Below, in pieces: positions 8,865 to 17,769 of a stretch of 64,000 bases of DNA. The stretch is taken from positions 248,001 through 312,000 of the forward strand of contig NZ_CP076361.1 in NCBI RefSeq assembly GCF_018798885.1, given 5' to 3'. Source of the DNA: Gemmobacter fulvus (GTDB taxonomy: Bacteria > Pseudomonadota > Alphaproteobacteria > Rhodobacterales > Rhodobacteraceae). Made by a program: the position numbers and the translations under genes. Position 1 is the first letter of the stretch, and every line of letters begins with the position of its first letter. The notes below the pieces were generated by a model. That model ran no database searches, was not told where the DNA came from, and was given only the letters and a program-made list of their open reading frames with translations.

Positions 8865-8880
8865 GGTCGGAGTCCCTGTC

Positions 8881-9552
8881 TTATTCCGCCCAGTGGACGG
8901 TTGCGTTTTTCAAGACGGCGGCCACCGGGGCGTCCTGTGCAGACAGACCGGCAGCGCGTTCGATGGCGGCCCGTTTTTCCGGGCCGGTGATCAGGATATG
9001 AATGTTCATCGCCCCGGCCAGCACCGGCGCCGTCAAGGTGATGCGCGGCTCGCCGGCCGCCTCGGCCCGCATCGGCAGCAGCAACGGGGCCTGCGCGCTC
9101 AGCGCCTCTTCCAGACGGTCGGCACCGGGAAACAGGCTTGCGGTGTGCATATCGGCGCCCATGCCCAGCAGCAGCACCGAAATCGGCAGATGCGGGCGCA
9201 AGCCGTCGGCCAGCGCCTCCAGCATGTCTTCCGGAGTTTCGGCCGGGGCGTAAAGCGGGATCAGCCGCGCCAGATGCGCCTTGCCACGCAGCAGACGTTC
9301 GCGCAGCAGCCGGGTGTTCGAGCGCGGATTGTCCTCGGCCACCCAGCGTTCGTCGTTCAGGAACACCGCCACATTGCCCCAGTCGAGATCCACGCCCGAC
9401 AGCGTATCTAAGATCGGCCCCGGCGTGGTGCCCCCCGGCACACAGAGCGAGGCGCGCCCCTCGCGGCGCAGGAAATCGGCCAGTTCACCCGCGATGCGGT
9501 CAGCCAGCGACAGCATCATCAATTCGCGGTCAGGATATTCTAGAAAGGTCAT
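8881..9552 (-). CDS. pgl: 6-phosphogluconolactonase
   Basis: A 223-residue enzyme of the NagB/DevB-like fold that hydrolyses 6-phosphogluconolactone to 6-phosphogluconate. It carries the [16 protein letters not shown] phosphate-binding loop, the VFLNDERWV strand and a [16 protein letters not shown] motif of the Pgl family. It overlaps the zwf stop by four bases (ATGA), so its translation is coupled to zwf. It is the second step of the oxidative pentose phosphate and Entner-Doudoroff pathways. Confidence 0.96.
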   Translation of the reverse strand: MTFLEYPDRELMMLSLADRIAGELADFLRREGRASLCVPGGTTPGPILDTLSGVDLDWGNVAVFLNDERWVAEDNPRSNTRLLRERLLRGKAHLARLIPLYAPAETPEDMLEALADGLRPHLPISVLLLGMGADMHTASLFPGADRLEEALSAQAPLLLPMRAEAAGEPRITLTAPVLAGAMNIHILITGPEKRAAIERAAGLSAQDAPVAAVLKNATVHWAE

Positions 9553-11003
9553 TCACGAATCTCCCGCCAGCGACGGCCATCGCGGTGCATCAGCATCAGC
9601 GCATCTTCCGGGCCGGATGAGCCGGCATCATAGCCGCGCGGCTTGTCATCGCGGGCCTCCCAGCCTTCGATGATCGGGTCGGTCCAGGCCCAGGCGGCCT
9701 CCACCTCGTCGCCACGCATGAACAGGGTCTGGTTGCCCCGGATCACATCCATGATCAGCCGCTCGTAAGCGTCGGGAATATCGGCACCATCCTCGCCAAG
9801 CGCCTCGGCAAAGCTCATGTCCAGCGGCACCTGCGTCAGGCGCATCCCACCCGGCCCCGGTTCCTTGATCATCACCGACAGGTTCATGCCCTCGTTCGGT
9901 TGCAGACGGATCACCAGCACATTTTCATGCCAGCCCTTCGCATCGTCAAAGATCGAATGCGGCGGCTCCTTGAAAATGATGGCGATTTCCGAAGCTCGCC
10001 CGCGCAGTTTCTTGCCGGTGCGCAGATAGAACGGCGTGCCCTGCCAGCGCCAGTTCGCCACCTGCACCTTGAGCGCGACATAGCTTTCGGTCTTGGTATC
10101 GGGGTTTTCGCTGTCGGCCACATAACCGGGCGTGCCCTTGGCACCCAGATATTGCCCGCGCACGATGTCTTCGGGCGGCACCGGCTGCAAGGCGCGGATG
10201 ACCTTGAGCTTTTCATCCCGAACCGCGTCGGGGTCGAAATGATAGGGCGGCTCCATCGCGATCAGGCACAGCAGTTGCATCATATGGTTCTGCACCATAT
10301 CGCGCATCGCGCCGGATTTGTCGTAATAGGCCCCGCGGCCTTCGACACCCACGGTTTCGGCCACAGTGATCTGCACATGATCCACATATTGTGCATTCCA
10401 CAGCGGCTCGAACAGGATGTTGGCGAAACGCACCGCCATCAGGTTCTGCACGGTTTCCTTGCCCAGATAGTGGTCGATCCGGTAGATCTGCGCTTCCGAG
10501 AAATGCGCCGCCAGCGTTTCGTTCAAGGCGCGGGCCGAGGCGAGATCACGCCCGAACGGCTTTTCAACCACAATGCGGCTTTGGGCATCAGCAATGGCAT
10601 GCAGATGCAGGCGTTCGGCCAGATCGCCGAACAGCGCGGGCGCAACCGAGAAATAGAACGCGCGCACCACACCGGGCCGCATCAGCGCCTTCAACTCGGA
10701 CCAGCCGCCCTCGCCCTTGGCATCAATCGCCACATAGTCGATCTGGCTGATGAAAGCCTCGATCACCGCATCATCGCGCTTTTCTGCGGCGACGAATTCG
10801 GCAATCGCCGCCCGCACCATATTGCGGAACTCGGGGACATCCATGGCGCTGCGTGCCGCCCCGATGATGCGGCACTCCGGCGGGATCTGACCAGACAGAT
10901 ACCTGCGATAAAGCCCCGGCAGGATCTTGCGGTTCGCCAGATCGCCGGTGGCACCAAATATGACCAGATCGAAAACCTCAACCGGAATGACGCGCGAAAC
11001 CAT
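9549..11003 (-). CDS. zwf: Glucose-6-phosphate 1-dehydrogenase
   Basis: A 484-residue enzyme oxidising glucose-6-phosphate to 6-phosphogluconolactone with NAD(P)+. The N-terminal Rossmann motif FGATGDLANRK and the active-site motif RIDHYLGKETVQNL are present. ATG 11003 (MVSRVIP) is chosen over an in-frame ATG eight codons upstream because AAGGAGAG sits directly before it. It is the first gene of the minus-strand operon zwf-pgl-pgi. A perfect LacI-type palindrome lies 55 bases upstream, pointing to carbon-source control. Confidence 0.97.
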   Translation of the reverse strand: MVSRVIPVEVFDLVIFGATGDLANRKILPGLYRRYLSGQIPPECRIIGAARSAMDVPEFRNMVRAAIAEFVAAEKRDDAVIEAFISQIDYVAIDAKGEGGWSELKALMRPGVVRAFYFSVAPALFGDLAERLHLHAIADAQSRIVVEKPFGRDLASARALNETLAAHFSEAQIYRIDHYLGKETVQNLMAVRFANILFEPLWNAQYVDHVQITVAETVGVEGRGAYYDKSGAMRDMVQNHMMQLLCLIAMEPPYHFDPDAVRDEKLKVIRALQPVPPEDIVRGQYLGAKGTPGYVADSENPDTKTESYVALKVQVANWRWQGTPFYLRTGKKLRGRASEIAIIFKEPPHSIFDDAKGWHENVLVIRLQPNEGMNLSVMIKEPGPGGMRLTQVPLDMSFAEALGEDGADIPDAYERLIMDVIRGNQTLFMRGDEVEAAWAWTDPIIEGWEARDDKPRGYDAGSSGPEDALMLMHRDGRRWREIRE

Positions 11004-11057
11004 GGCCTCTCCTTGCTGCTGCTGCAATCAACGCCCGCCACAATCCTGCATTGGCGA

Positions 11058-11071
11058 TGTTAGCGCTAACG
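11058..11071. promoter_or_regulatory. LacI-family operator upstream of zwf (CceR-like)
   Basis: GTTAGCGCTAAC (11059-11070) is a perfect 12-bp palindrome with a central CG, the hallmark of LacI-family operators. In Rhodobacter sphaeroides the LacI-type regulator CceR is known to control Entner-Doudoroff genes including zwf. Calling this a CceR site is inference from motif type and position. Confidence 0.7.
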
Positions 11072-11138
11072 AAGGCGTTCTACCCGGTGTTCAGCAGAAA
11101 GTCTAGCATTGGATGCGGCAAGGGGAAACAGCCCGCGA

Positions 11139-11837
11139 TCAGGTTTCGTCCAGAACCTGCCAGGCCACACGTTTCAGCCCCGGCTCGGCAGCCAGACGCG
11201 AGGCGGCCTGTTCCAGAATGGGGTCGGCCAGCCCTTCGGCCGTCACCGTGGCTGTCAGCGAAATGGTATCGCCGCCCTCGCCACCACCCAGTTCGATCTG
11301 TGCGATATGCAGCCCACCCAGACCCAATGTGCGCAGGATCAAGCCCCTCACCTCGGCCTCTTGCGCCGAGGTGCAGGTGACACAGACGGAATAGTGGCGG
11401 CTGATCGGCACACCGGCATTGGTCTTTTTCTTCAACCACTTGACCAAGGGGCGCAGACCAAGGTTCACGAACACCACACAGGCCGTCAGCACCAGCGCAA
11501 AGGGCCAGAACCCGCCCCCCGCCATCAGCCCCACCGCCGCCGAACACCACAGCGTCGCAGCCGTGTTCAGCCCATGCACATTGAACCCGTCGCGGAAGAT
11601 GATTCCCGCCCCCAGAAAGCCGATCCCTGAGACGACCTGGGCGGCAACCCGGGTCGGGCTGACCTCATTGGGATAAAGCGTGGAAAAGGTGACAAAGGCC
11701 GCAGCCCCCAGCGCCACCAGCGCATTGGTGCGCAAGCCCGCCATCCGCTGCCGCACCTGCCGCTCTGACCCGATCAGCGCCCCACACCCCAGCGCCACGA
11801 ACATGTTGATGGCAGCGGCATCAAGCGAAAGGATCAT
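11139..11837 (-). CDS. MgtC/SapB family membrane protein
   Basis: A 232-residue protein. The N-terminal 125 residues hold the hydrophobic MgtC domain with ALGCGALIGSERQ, the GLRTNALVALGAAAF segment and the SGIGFLGAGIIFRDG motif. The C-terminal part is soluble and ACT-like, as in full-length MgtC proteins. Family members are linked to growth at low magnesium and, in pathogens, to restraint of the ATP synthase; the role here is not established. It is monocistronic, reading toward zwf, with 135 bases between its end and the zwf start. Confidence 0.9.
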   Translation of the reverse strand: MILSLDAAAINMFVALGCGALIGSERQVRQRMAGLRTNALVALGAAAFVTFSTLYPNEVSPTRVAAQVVSGIGFLGAGIIFRDGFNVHGLNTAATLWCSAAVGLMAGGGFWPFALVLTACVVFVNLGLRPLVKWLKKKTNAGVPISRHYSVCVTCTSAQEAEVRGLILRTLGLGGLHIAQIELGGGEGGDTISLTATVTAEGLADPILEQAASRLAAEPGLKRVAWQVLDET

Positions 11838-11865
11838 CAGAAGCTCCGTCTGGCAAAGAGACCGA

Positions 11866-11902
11866 GATTAGTGCCCCTGCGATAAAAGTGTAAATGTTTT
11901 AC
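11866..11902 (-). promoter_or_regulatory. Candidate promoter/operator of the mgtC-like gene
   Basis: On the minus strand TTTACA (11894-11889) and ACTAAT (11872-11867) are 16 bases apart. The -35 element lies inside an inverted repeat GTAAA-TGT-TTTAC (11890-11902), which could be a repressor site. Both calls are weak individually. Confidence 0.3.
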
Positions 11903-11976
11903 GACAGTTTCGTGACAAAAGCGCCGTGCCATGCCCGCTGACGACGCCCGACGCAATTGCGCAAGGTGCCGGTCGC

Positions 11977-12561
11977 TCAGGCATCCAGTTCGGCATCCCA
12001 ATAAAGATAGTCCAGCCAGCTGTCATGCAGGTGGTTCGGCGGGAAGCGGCGGCCATGCGCCTGCATTTCTTCGGCGCTTGGCTGGCGCGGTGCCCGTGCC
12101 AGCCGCAGACCGGCCTGTTTCAGGGTCTTGCTGCCCTTGCGCAGATTGCAGGGCGAACAGGCCGCCACCACGTTTTCCCAGCTGGTGATGCCGCCCCGCG
12201 CCCGGGGCAGGACGTGATCGAAGGTCAGATCGCCCTTGCTGCCGCAATACTGGCAGCAGAATTCGTCCCTCAGAAAAAGATTGAAGCGCGTGAATGCCAC
12301 GCGCTTCTGGGGTTTGACGAAATCTTTCAGCACGACGACCGAGGGTATGCGGAACTCTGCCCTCTGGCTGCGCACCGTCTGTTCATATTCGGCCACGATC
12401 TGCACCCGGTCCAGGCAGACGGCCTTGATCGCCTCCTGCCACGGCCAGAGCGACAGCGGGTAATAGGATAACGGGCGATAATCCGCATTCAGCACCAACG
12501 CGGGATACTGTTTGAGACTTGCGGGTTCCCGCACGAAAGTGGTTCTGAAATCGCCGTCCAT
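11977..12561 (-). CDS. HNH endonuclease family protein
   Basis: A 194-residue protein. The C-terminal half holds a zinc-stabilised HNH fold: C103-x2-C106, DH at 115-116, N130 and C135-x2-C138. The N-terminal 100 residues (VLNADYRPLSYYPLSLW) are typical of a stand-alone bacterial HNH family rather than of a restriction system. No methyltransferase, intron or phage gene is nearby, so the substrate is unknown. ATG 12561 is chosen because homology begins there and GGAG lies upstream; the longer frame to 12660 is low-complexity. It is transcribed alone. Confidence 0.85.
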   Translation of the reverse strand: MDGDFRTTFVREPASLKQYPALVLNADYRPLSYYPLSLWPWQEAIKAVCLDRVQIVAEYEQTVRSQRAEFRIPSVVVLKDFVKPQKRVAFTRFNLFLRDEFCCQYCGSKGDLTFDHVLPRARGGITSWENVVAACSPCNLRKGSKTLKQAGLRLARAPRQPSAEEMQAHGRRFPPNHLHDSWLDYLYWDAELDA

Positions 12562-12741
12562 AGTGCCTGAAAACTCCGCCTTTGCTTCGCAAACCGCCAC
12601 CGGCCTGCCAAGGCGGGGAGAGCCGCCCCGACAGGAAAAACTATATATGGCGGGTTGCATCTGACAAGACCCATACTCTCGGGTTTGATCTCTGCCAGAG
12701 CGAGGTGACGGGGATGTGACAGATCTGCCTGTTTTTCAGGC

Positions 12742-13974
12742 TCAGCGCGTCGCCTTAGGTTGCAGCGCGAACCAGATCAGCGCGCCTCCGGCCAGGATCA
12801 GGAAGGGCAGCATCGCCATATTGACCGCCGCCCAGCCCGCCTGCACCGACCCGCCGGAACAGTTCATCAGCCCGCCCGAGGCAAAGGAGGCCAGTGACAC
12901 GCCGGCAAAAACCACGAAATCATTCAGCCCCTGCATCCGGCCACGCTCTTGCACCGTGTGATGCGCGGCCAGCATGGTGGTGGCGCCGATAAAGCCGAAA
13001 TTCCAGCCGACCCCCAGCAAGACCAGCGCGATGAAGAAATTCTCGAGCTCCACCCCGGCCATCGCCACCGCCCCGGCGGCAGCCAGAATGGTCAGACCGA
13101 GCGCAATCACCTTGGGCGCGCCAAAGCGGGCGATCACATGGCCGGTGAAGAAGGATGGCGCATACATCGCCAGCACATGCGCCGTGACCACATTGGCGGC
13201 ATCGCCGGTTTCAAAGCCACAGCCTACCACCGCCAGCGGCGACGAGGTCATCACCAGATTCATCAGCGCATAAGACACCGTGGCGCAGATCACCGCGACG
13301 GCAATCGCCGGGGTGCGGATCAGCTCCATCCGGCTGCGGCCCTGCACCTCGCCCGCCACCCGGGGCCGGGGTTTGGGGATCTGCAAGGCGGCGAACAGGA
13401 ACATGCCCAAGAGGTTCAGCGCGATCACCGCAAGATAGGTGCCCAGAAACGGCACCACCATCGCCTGCGCTGTCACCTTCACCAGCTGCGGCCCCAGCAC
13501 GGCAGACAAAAGCCCGCCAGCCATCACGCCCGAAATCGCCTTGGGCCGATAGGCCTCGGACGCGGTGTCGGCGGCGGCAAAGCGATAGAAACCCTGCGCC
13601 GACATATACCCGCCGGTCAGCAAGCCCCCCAGCGAGAACAGCATGAACGAACCGATGCTCAGCCCGTAAGCCCCCACCGCGGCCCCTGCTGCCCCGAGCA
13701 GCGCGCCCAGCACAAAGCCCACCCGGCGGCCATGCCGCTGCATCACCGCCGACAGCGGCTGCGCCCAGAGCATCGAGCCGATCACCGTCAGCGAAATCGG
13801 CAGCGTGGCCCAGCAGGCATTGGTGGCCAGCGATTGCCCGGCAAGCCCCGCGATGGTGAAGATCATCGGCATCTGCGCGCCCAGAATGGCCTGTGCCGCG
13901 ATCAGCACCCAGACATTGCGGCGGGCAAGGCGATCATCGGGTATCTGGGCGGGGGTCTGGGCACTGTTACGCAT
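12742..13974 (-). CDS. MFS transporter
   Basis: A 410-residue protein with about 12 hydrophobic segments typical of the major facilitator superfamily. The short basic loop HGRRVGFV follows the second or third helix, matching the family's A-motif region. Substrate is not predictable. ATG 13974 (MRNSAQTP) is chosen because the first transmembrane helix starts about 20 residues later; the open frame continues 100 codons upstream but there it overlaps the divergent glycosylase gene. Expression is probably from the 79-base divergent gap 13975-14053. Confidence 0.88.
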   Translation of the reverse strand: MRNSAQTPAQIPDDRLARRNVWVLIAAQAILGAQMPMIFTIAGLAGQSLATNACWATLPISLTVIGSMLWAQPLSAVMQRHGRRVGFVLGALLGAAGAAVGAYGLSIGSFMLFSLGGLLTGGYMSAQGFYRFAAADTASEAYRPKAISGVMAGGLLSAVLGPQLVKVTAQAMVVPFLGTYLAVIALNLLGMFLFAALQIPKPRPRVAGEVQGRSRMELIRTPAIAVAVICATVSYALMNLVMTSSPLAVVGCGFETGDAANVVTAHVLAMYAPSFFTGHVIARFGAPKVIALGLTILAAAGAVAMAGVELENFFIALVLLGVGWNFGFIGATTMLAAHHTVQERGRMQGLNDFVVFAGVSLASFASGGLMNCSGGSVQAGWAAVNMAMLPFLILAGGALIWFALQPKATR

Positions 13975-14053
13975 GGCGCGAGGTAAGCCTGCGCTTGCGC
14001 CTTGTGCAAGGGCGATTTCCCGTCCTAGCCTGCGGCAGAGTGGCGGAGGCATC

Positions 14054-14683
14054 ATGGTCGGACGTATCATCATTGGGCCAGACTGTGTGGCAGAGGGCGC
14101 GGACTGGCTTGCGCGCCGTGATAACAGATTCGCGCAAGTCTTGGAACTGACAGGGGAATTGCCGCTACGCCGCAGACCCGAAGGTTTTGCAGAATTGCTG
14201 AGCGCGATCATCAGCCAGCAGGTCTCGGTCGCCTCGGCCAATGCGATCTGGGCCAGACTTTCGGCGGCGGGCATGGTCGATCCGGCGCAGGTGGCCGCTG
14301 CGGGCGACGAGGCGCTGCGCGCCTGTGGCCTGTCGCGCCAGAAGATCCGCTACGCGCAGGCATTGGCGCAGGCCGGTGTGGATTATGACGCGCTGCGGCA
14401 GTTGCCGGATGAGAAGATCATCGCGCAACTAACTGAAATATCTGGCATAGGCCGCTGGACCGCCGAGATTTACGTCATGTTCAGCCTGGGCCGCGCCGAT
14501 GTCTTCGCCGCCAATGATCTGGCCTTGCAAGAGGGGGCGCGCCTGCTGTTTGATCTGCCCGAACGGCCCAAGGAACGGCAAATGCGGCAGATGGCCGAAG
14601 ACTGGAGCCCGTGGCGCGCAGTTGCAGCCCGGCTGTTATGGGCCTACTACCGGGTGGCCAAAGAACGCGAGGGGATCAGATGA
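14054..14683 (+). CDS. DNA-3-methyladenine glycosylase II (AlkA-type)
   Basis: A 209-residue DNA repair enzyme removing alkylated bases. It has the HhH-GPD fold: helix-hairpin-helix LTEISGIGRWTAEIY at about 126-140, and the catalytic aspartate at D155 in FAANDLALQEG. It lacks the N-terminal domain of E. coli AlkA, which is usual for the short bacterial form. GGAGG lies upstream of ATG 14054. Its stop overlaps the start of the next gene (ATGA), so the two are co-translated. Confidence 0.93.
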   Translation: MVGRIIIGPDCVAEGADWLARRDNRFAQVLELTGELPLRRRPEGFAELLSAIISQQVSVASANAIWARLSAAGMVDPAQVAAAGDEALRACGLSRQKIRYAQALAQAGVDYDALRQLPDEKIIAQLTEISGIGRWTAEIYVMFSLGRADVFAANDLALQEGARLLFDLPERPKERQMRQMAEDWSPWRAVAARLLWAYYRVAKEREGIR

Positions 14684-15342
14684 CGCGGGTATTGCAATCG
14701 GAACGGCGGGCCTCTGCCTCGGGCAAGGTGCACAGCATGGTGGTCTTCGTGCATGGCTATGGCGCGGATGGCGCCGATCTGCTGGGCTTGGCCGATCCTT
14801 TGGCGCAGCACCTGCCGAACACGGTGTTCTACAGCCCCAATGCGCCGGAGCGCTGTGCCGGCGGCGGATTTGGCTTTCAGTGGTTTCCGATCCCCTGGCT
14901 GGACGGATCGTCGCAAGAGGCCGCGGATCAGGGCCTTGCCCGCGCGGCCGAGGATCTGAATGCCTTTCTGGATGCCAAGCTGGCGGAAGAGAACCTCGGG
15001 CCGGAAGCGCTTGCTTTGGTTGGATTTTCGCAAGGCTCGATGATGAGCTTGCACATCGCGCCCCGCCGTAATGCGGCCATGGCCGGGGTGGTTGCGTTTT
15101 CCGGGCGGCTGCTGAAGCCCGAACTTCTGGCGGCAGAGGCTCAGGTGAAACCGCCGGTCATGGTGATCCATGGCGATGCCGATCAGGTCGTGCCGTTCGA
15201 GGATATGAGCCGCGCCGGCAATGCGCTGGTGGCGGCGGGGTTTGAAACCTATGGCCATGTGATGCAGGGCACCGGCCATGGCATCGCGCCCGACGGTTTG
15301 CAGGTGGCGCTGTCCTTCCTTCACGACAAACTGCCGAAGTAA
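14680..15342 (+). CDS. Alpha/beta hydrolase, phospholipase/carboxylesterase family
   Basis: A 220-residue serine hydrolase. The catalytic triad is readable: S118 in GFSQGS, D168 in HGDADQVVP, and H200 in GTGHGIAP. The N-terminal VFVHGYGADG forms the oxyanion-hole region. This family (YpfH/Estb-like) hydrolyses short-chain esters or thioesters. It is coupled to the alkA-type gene by a four-base overlap, which suggests shared expression rather than a shared pathway. The true substrate is unknown. Confidence 0.9.
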   Translation: MTRVLQSERRASASGKVHSMVVFVHGYGADGADLLGLADPLAQHLPNTVFYSPNAPERCAGGGFGFQWFPIPWLDGSSQEAADQGLARAAEDLNAFLDAKLAEENLGPEALALVGFSQGSMMSLHIAPRRNAAMAGVVAFSGRLLKPELLAAEAQVKPPVMVIHGDADQVVPFEDMSRAGNALVAAGFETYGHVMQGTGHGIAPDGLQVALSFLHDKLPK

Positions 15343-15352
15343 GCGCGGCGGA

Positions 15353-16108
15353 TCAGAACCGGCCCGTCACCGCCTGCCACAACAGGCGGCGGCGGCGGGT
15401 GAATTCGGGCACCACCAGCGCGCCCTGCGCCACGCGGTTCGGTTCGGACGCCGCAAGCCGCAACAGCGGGCGCGTCAGATGCGCGGCCATCAGCGCCGAG
15501 CGGGGCAGCCTTGCCTTTCGGGCCATATCAAGTCGCGCCAGCCCATCGCGTGCCAAGGCGGCCACTTCCGCAGGGCGACCATCGACCAAAGGCACCCGGC
15601 CCAGTTCTTCCAGTTGCGGAACCGCCCTCAGGTAATTTGCAAGAGACGCGGCGTAACCTACAGACTTCGCATATTTTTCCGTTTCATCCGTCGCGCCGAG
15701 CGCCTTGCATGACAGCCACATCAGAGTGCCGCCCGTATCCTCAAGATACCTGGTCAAGGCCGCCGCATCGGCATGGGCATCGGAGTAGATATCCCAGCGA
15801 CGGGCCGCGATCATCGCATCCAGCGCGGCCAGCGGCAGTGCCTTTGTGCGGATCAGCCGCCCCATCGGCGACATCACCTCATGCTGCGAGCCGGGGCCAG
15901 AAGCCTCTGCCTCCACCGCATCGCGCCACCATTGCAGCCGCATCTCGGCGATCATCGGCTCCTTGCTGGCCCAGGGCGCGCGGGCGATCTCGATGTTGAA
16001 CGCATAAAGCGTGAACAGCGCCGCCCGATCCTCGGGTGCTGCGGCCATGGTGGCGGCAAAGCGTTCCGGGTCGGCGCGTTCGACGATGGCGGCGCAAGCG
16101 TCGCTCAT
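15353..16108 (-). CDS. Squalene/phytoene synthase-family protein, NDUFAF6-like
   Basis: A 251-residue all-helical protein of the squalene/phytoene synthase superfamily. The aspartate-rich metal-binding motifs of true prenyl synthases are degraded: the first appears as RDAVEAEASG, and the second region (GYAASLANYLRAVP) keeps the fold signature without the DxxxD pattern. This resembles mitochondrial NDUFAF6, an assembly factor for respiratory complex I, so a non-enzymatic assembly role is more likely than carotenoid synthesis. ATG 16108 overlaps the cimA stop (ATGA). There are no other isoprenoid genes nearby. Confidence 0.85.
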   Translation of the reverse strand: MSDACAAIVERADPERFAATMAAAPEDRAALFTLYAFNIEIARAPWASKEPMIAEMRLQWWRDAVEAEASGPGSQHEVMSPMGRLIRTKALPLAALDAMIAARRWDIYSDAHADAAALTRYLEDTGGTLMWLSCKALGATDETEKYAKSVGYAASLANYLRAVPQLEELGRVPLVDGRPAEVAALARDGLARLDMARKARLPRSALMAAHLTRPLLRLAASEPNRVAQGALVVPEFTRRRRLLWQAVTGRF

Positions 16109-17730
16109 GCTGCGGGCACCACCTGATCGCGGATCAGCTTCCACTGGATCGCATCCAGCAGCGCCTCGAAACTCGCGTCAACGATATTGGGCGACACCCC
16201 GACGGTGGACCAGCGGCGGCCCTGCCCATCCTCGCTGTCGATGATGACGCGCGTTACGGCCTCGGTGCCGCCCTGCGTGATGCGCACCTTGAAATCGACC
16301 AGTTTCAGATCGTCGATACAGGCCTGATAGGGGCCGAGATCCTTGGCCAGCGCCTTGGACAGCGCATTGACCGGGCCGCGATCGGTGCCTTCTTCATCCA
16401 TGCTTTCCGACACCGACAGCATCTTTTCGCTGCCGATCTTGACCACCACCACCGCCTCGGACAGCGAAATCATGCGGTTATACTTGTTTTTGCGCCGCTC
16501 CACCGTGACGCGGTAGCGTTTCACCTCGAAAAACTCGGGGCACAGGCCCAGCTCGCGCCGGGCCAGCAACTCGAACGAGGCCTGCGCGCCGTCATAGGCA
16601 TAGCCCTCATCCTCGCGCTGCTTGATCGCATCGAGGATCAGCGCCAGCCGCGCATCACCGGGCGCTACCGCAATGCCCGCCGCCGCCAGACGCGCGCGCA
16701 GGTTGGATTGCCCGGCCTGATTGCTCATCGGGATGATGCGCTCATTGCCGACCAGCGCCGGGTCAATATGTTCGTAGGTGCTGGGGTCTTTCAGAATGGC
16801 CGAGGCATGCAGCCCGGCCTTATGCGCAAAGGCCGAGGCGCCGATATAGGGCGCGGCGCGCTGCGGCACCCGGTTGAGAATGTCATCCAGCATGCGCGAG
16901 GTTTTCAGCAAGCCTTGCAGCGCCTCGCGCGTTACGCCGATCTCCAGCGTGTCGGCAAAGGGCGGTTTCAGCAGCAGCGTCGGGATCAGCGTCACCAGAT
17001 TGGCATTGCCACAACGTTCGCCAAGGCCGTTCAGCGTGCCCTGCACCTGCCGCGCCCCGGCCTGCACGGCGGCCAGGGAATTGGCCACGGCATTGCCGGT
17101 ATCATCATGGCAATGGATGCCCAGATGCGCACCGGGAATGCCCGCCGCAATCACTTCGGCAGTGATCCGCCCCACTTCCGAGGGCAGCGTGCCGCCATTG
17201 GTATCGCAGAGCACCACCCAACGCGCCCCAGCCGCCAGCGCCGCATGCAGGCAGCGCAGCGCGTAATCAGGGTTGGCGCGGTAGCCGTCAAAGAAATGTT
17301 CGGCATCCAGCATCGCCTCGCGGCCCCTGGCCACGACATGCGCAATGCTGGCGCGGATGTTTTCAAGGTTTTCGTCCAGCGTGATGCCAAGCGCGGTGGT
17401 GACATGAAACTCATGCGTCTTGCCAACCAGACAGACCGCAGGCGTGCCCGGATCCAGCACCGCCGCCAGCACGTCGTCATTTTCCGCCGAACGGCCCGCG
17501 CGTTTGGTCATGCCAAAGGCCGTGAGTGTGGCGCGGGTCTGCGGGGCCTGCACGAAAAACTCGGAATCGGTCGGGTTCGCTCCCGGCCAGCCGCCTTCGA
17601 TATAGTCGATCCCCAAAGCATCCAGCGCCAGCGCGATCTGGCGTTTTTCGGCGGTGGAAAACTGCACCCCCTGCGTTTGCTGGCCATCGCGCAGGGTGGT
17701 GTCAAACAGATACAGGCGCTCGCGGCTCAT
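16105..17730 (-). CDS. cimA: (R)-citramalate synthase
   Basis: A 541-residue enzyme condensing acetyl-CoA with pyruvate to give citramalate, the entry to threonine-independent isoleucine synthesis. The DRE-TIM barrel starts LYLFDTTLRDGQQTQG; the metal-site histidines appear in HLGIHCHDDTGNAVAN, and the C-terminal LeuA-type allosteric dimer domain is present. Length and the GVQFSTAEKRQIA segment favour CimA over LeuA or homocitrate synthase. It lies 39 bases downstream of iscR on the same strand and is coupled to the next gene by ATGA. Confidence 0.93.
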   Translation of the reverse strand: MSRERLYLFDTTLRDGQQTQGVQFSTAEKRQIALALDALGIDYIEGGWPGANPTDSEFFVQAPQTRATLTAFGMTKRAGRSAENDDVLAAVLDPGTPAVCLVGKTHEFHVTTALGITLDENLENIRASIAHVVARGREAMLDAEHFFDGYRANPDYALRCLHAALAAGARWVVLCDTNGGTLPSEVGRITAEVIAAGIPGAHLGIHCHDDTGNAVANSLAAVQAGARQVQGTLNGLGERCGNANLVTLIPTLLLKPPFADTLEIGVTREALQGLLKTSRMLDDILNRVPQRAAPYIGASAFAHKAGLHASAILKDPSTYEHIDPALVGNERIIPMSNQAGQSNLRARLAAAGIAVAPGDARLALILDAIKQREDEGYAYDGAQASFELLARRELGLCPEFFEVKRYRVTVERRKNKYNRMISLSEAVVVVKIGSEKMLSVSESMDEEGTDRGPVNALSKALAKDLGPYQACIDDLKLVDFKVRITQGGTEAVTRVIIDSEDGQGRRWSTVGVSPNIVDASFEALLDAIQWKLIRDQVVPAA

Positions 17731-17769
17731 GCTGGCATACTTTCGGTTCAGGCGTTCGGTCTGGTCGGA

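Noticed and set aside
11977-12561. HNH nuclease as part of a restriction or defence system
   Set aside because: No methyltransferase, helicase or toxin/antitoxin partner nearby; the stand-alone family is common in this group.
12562-12660. Upstream extension of the HNH gene to 12660
   Set aside because: Low-complexity residues without similarity; a ribosome site fits ATG 12561 better.
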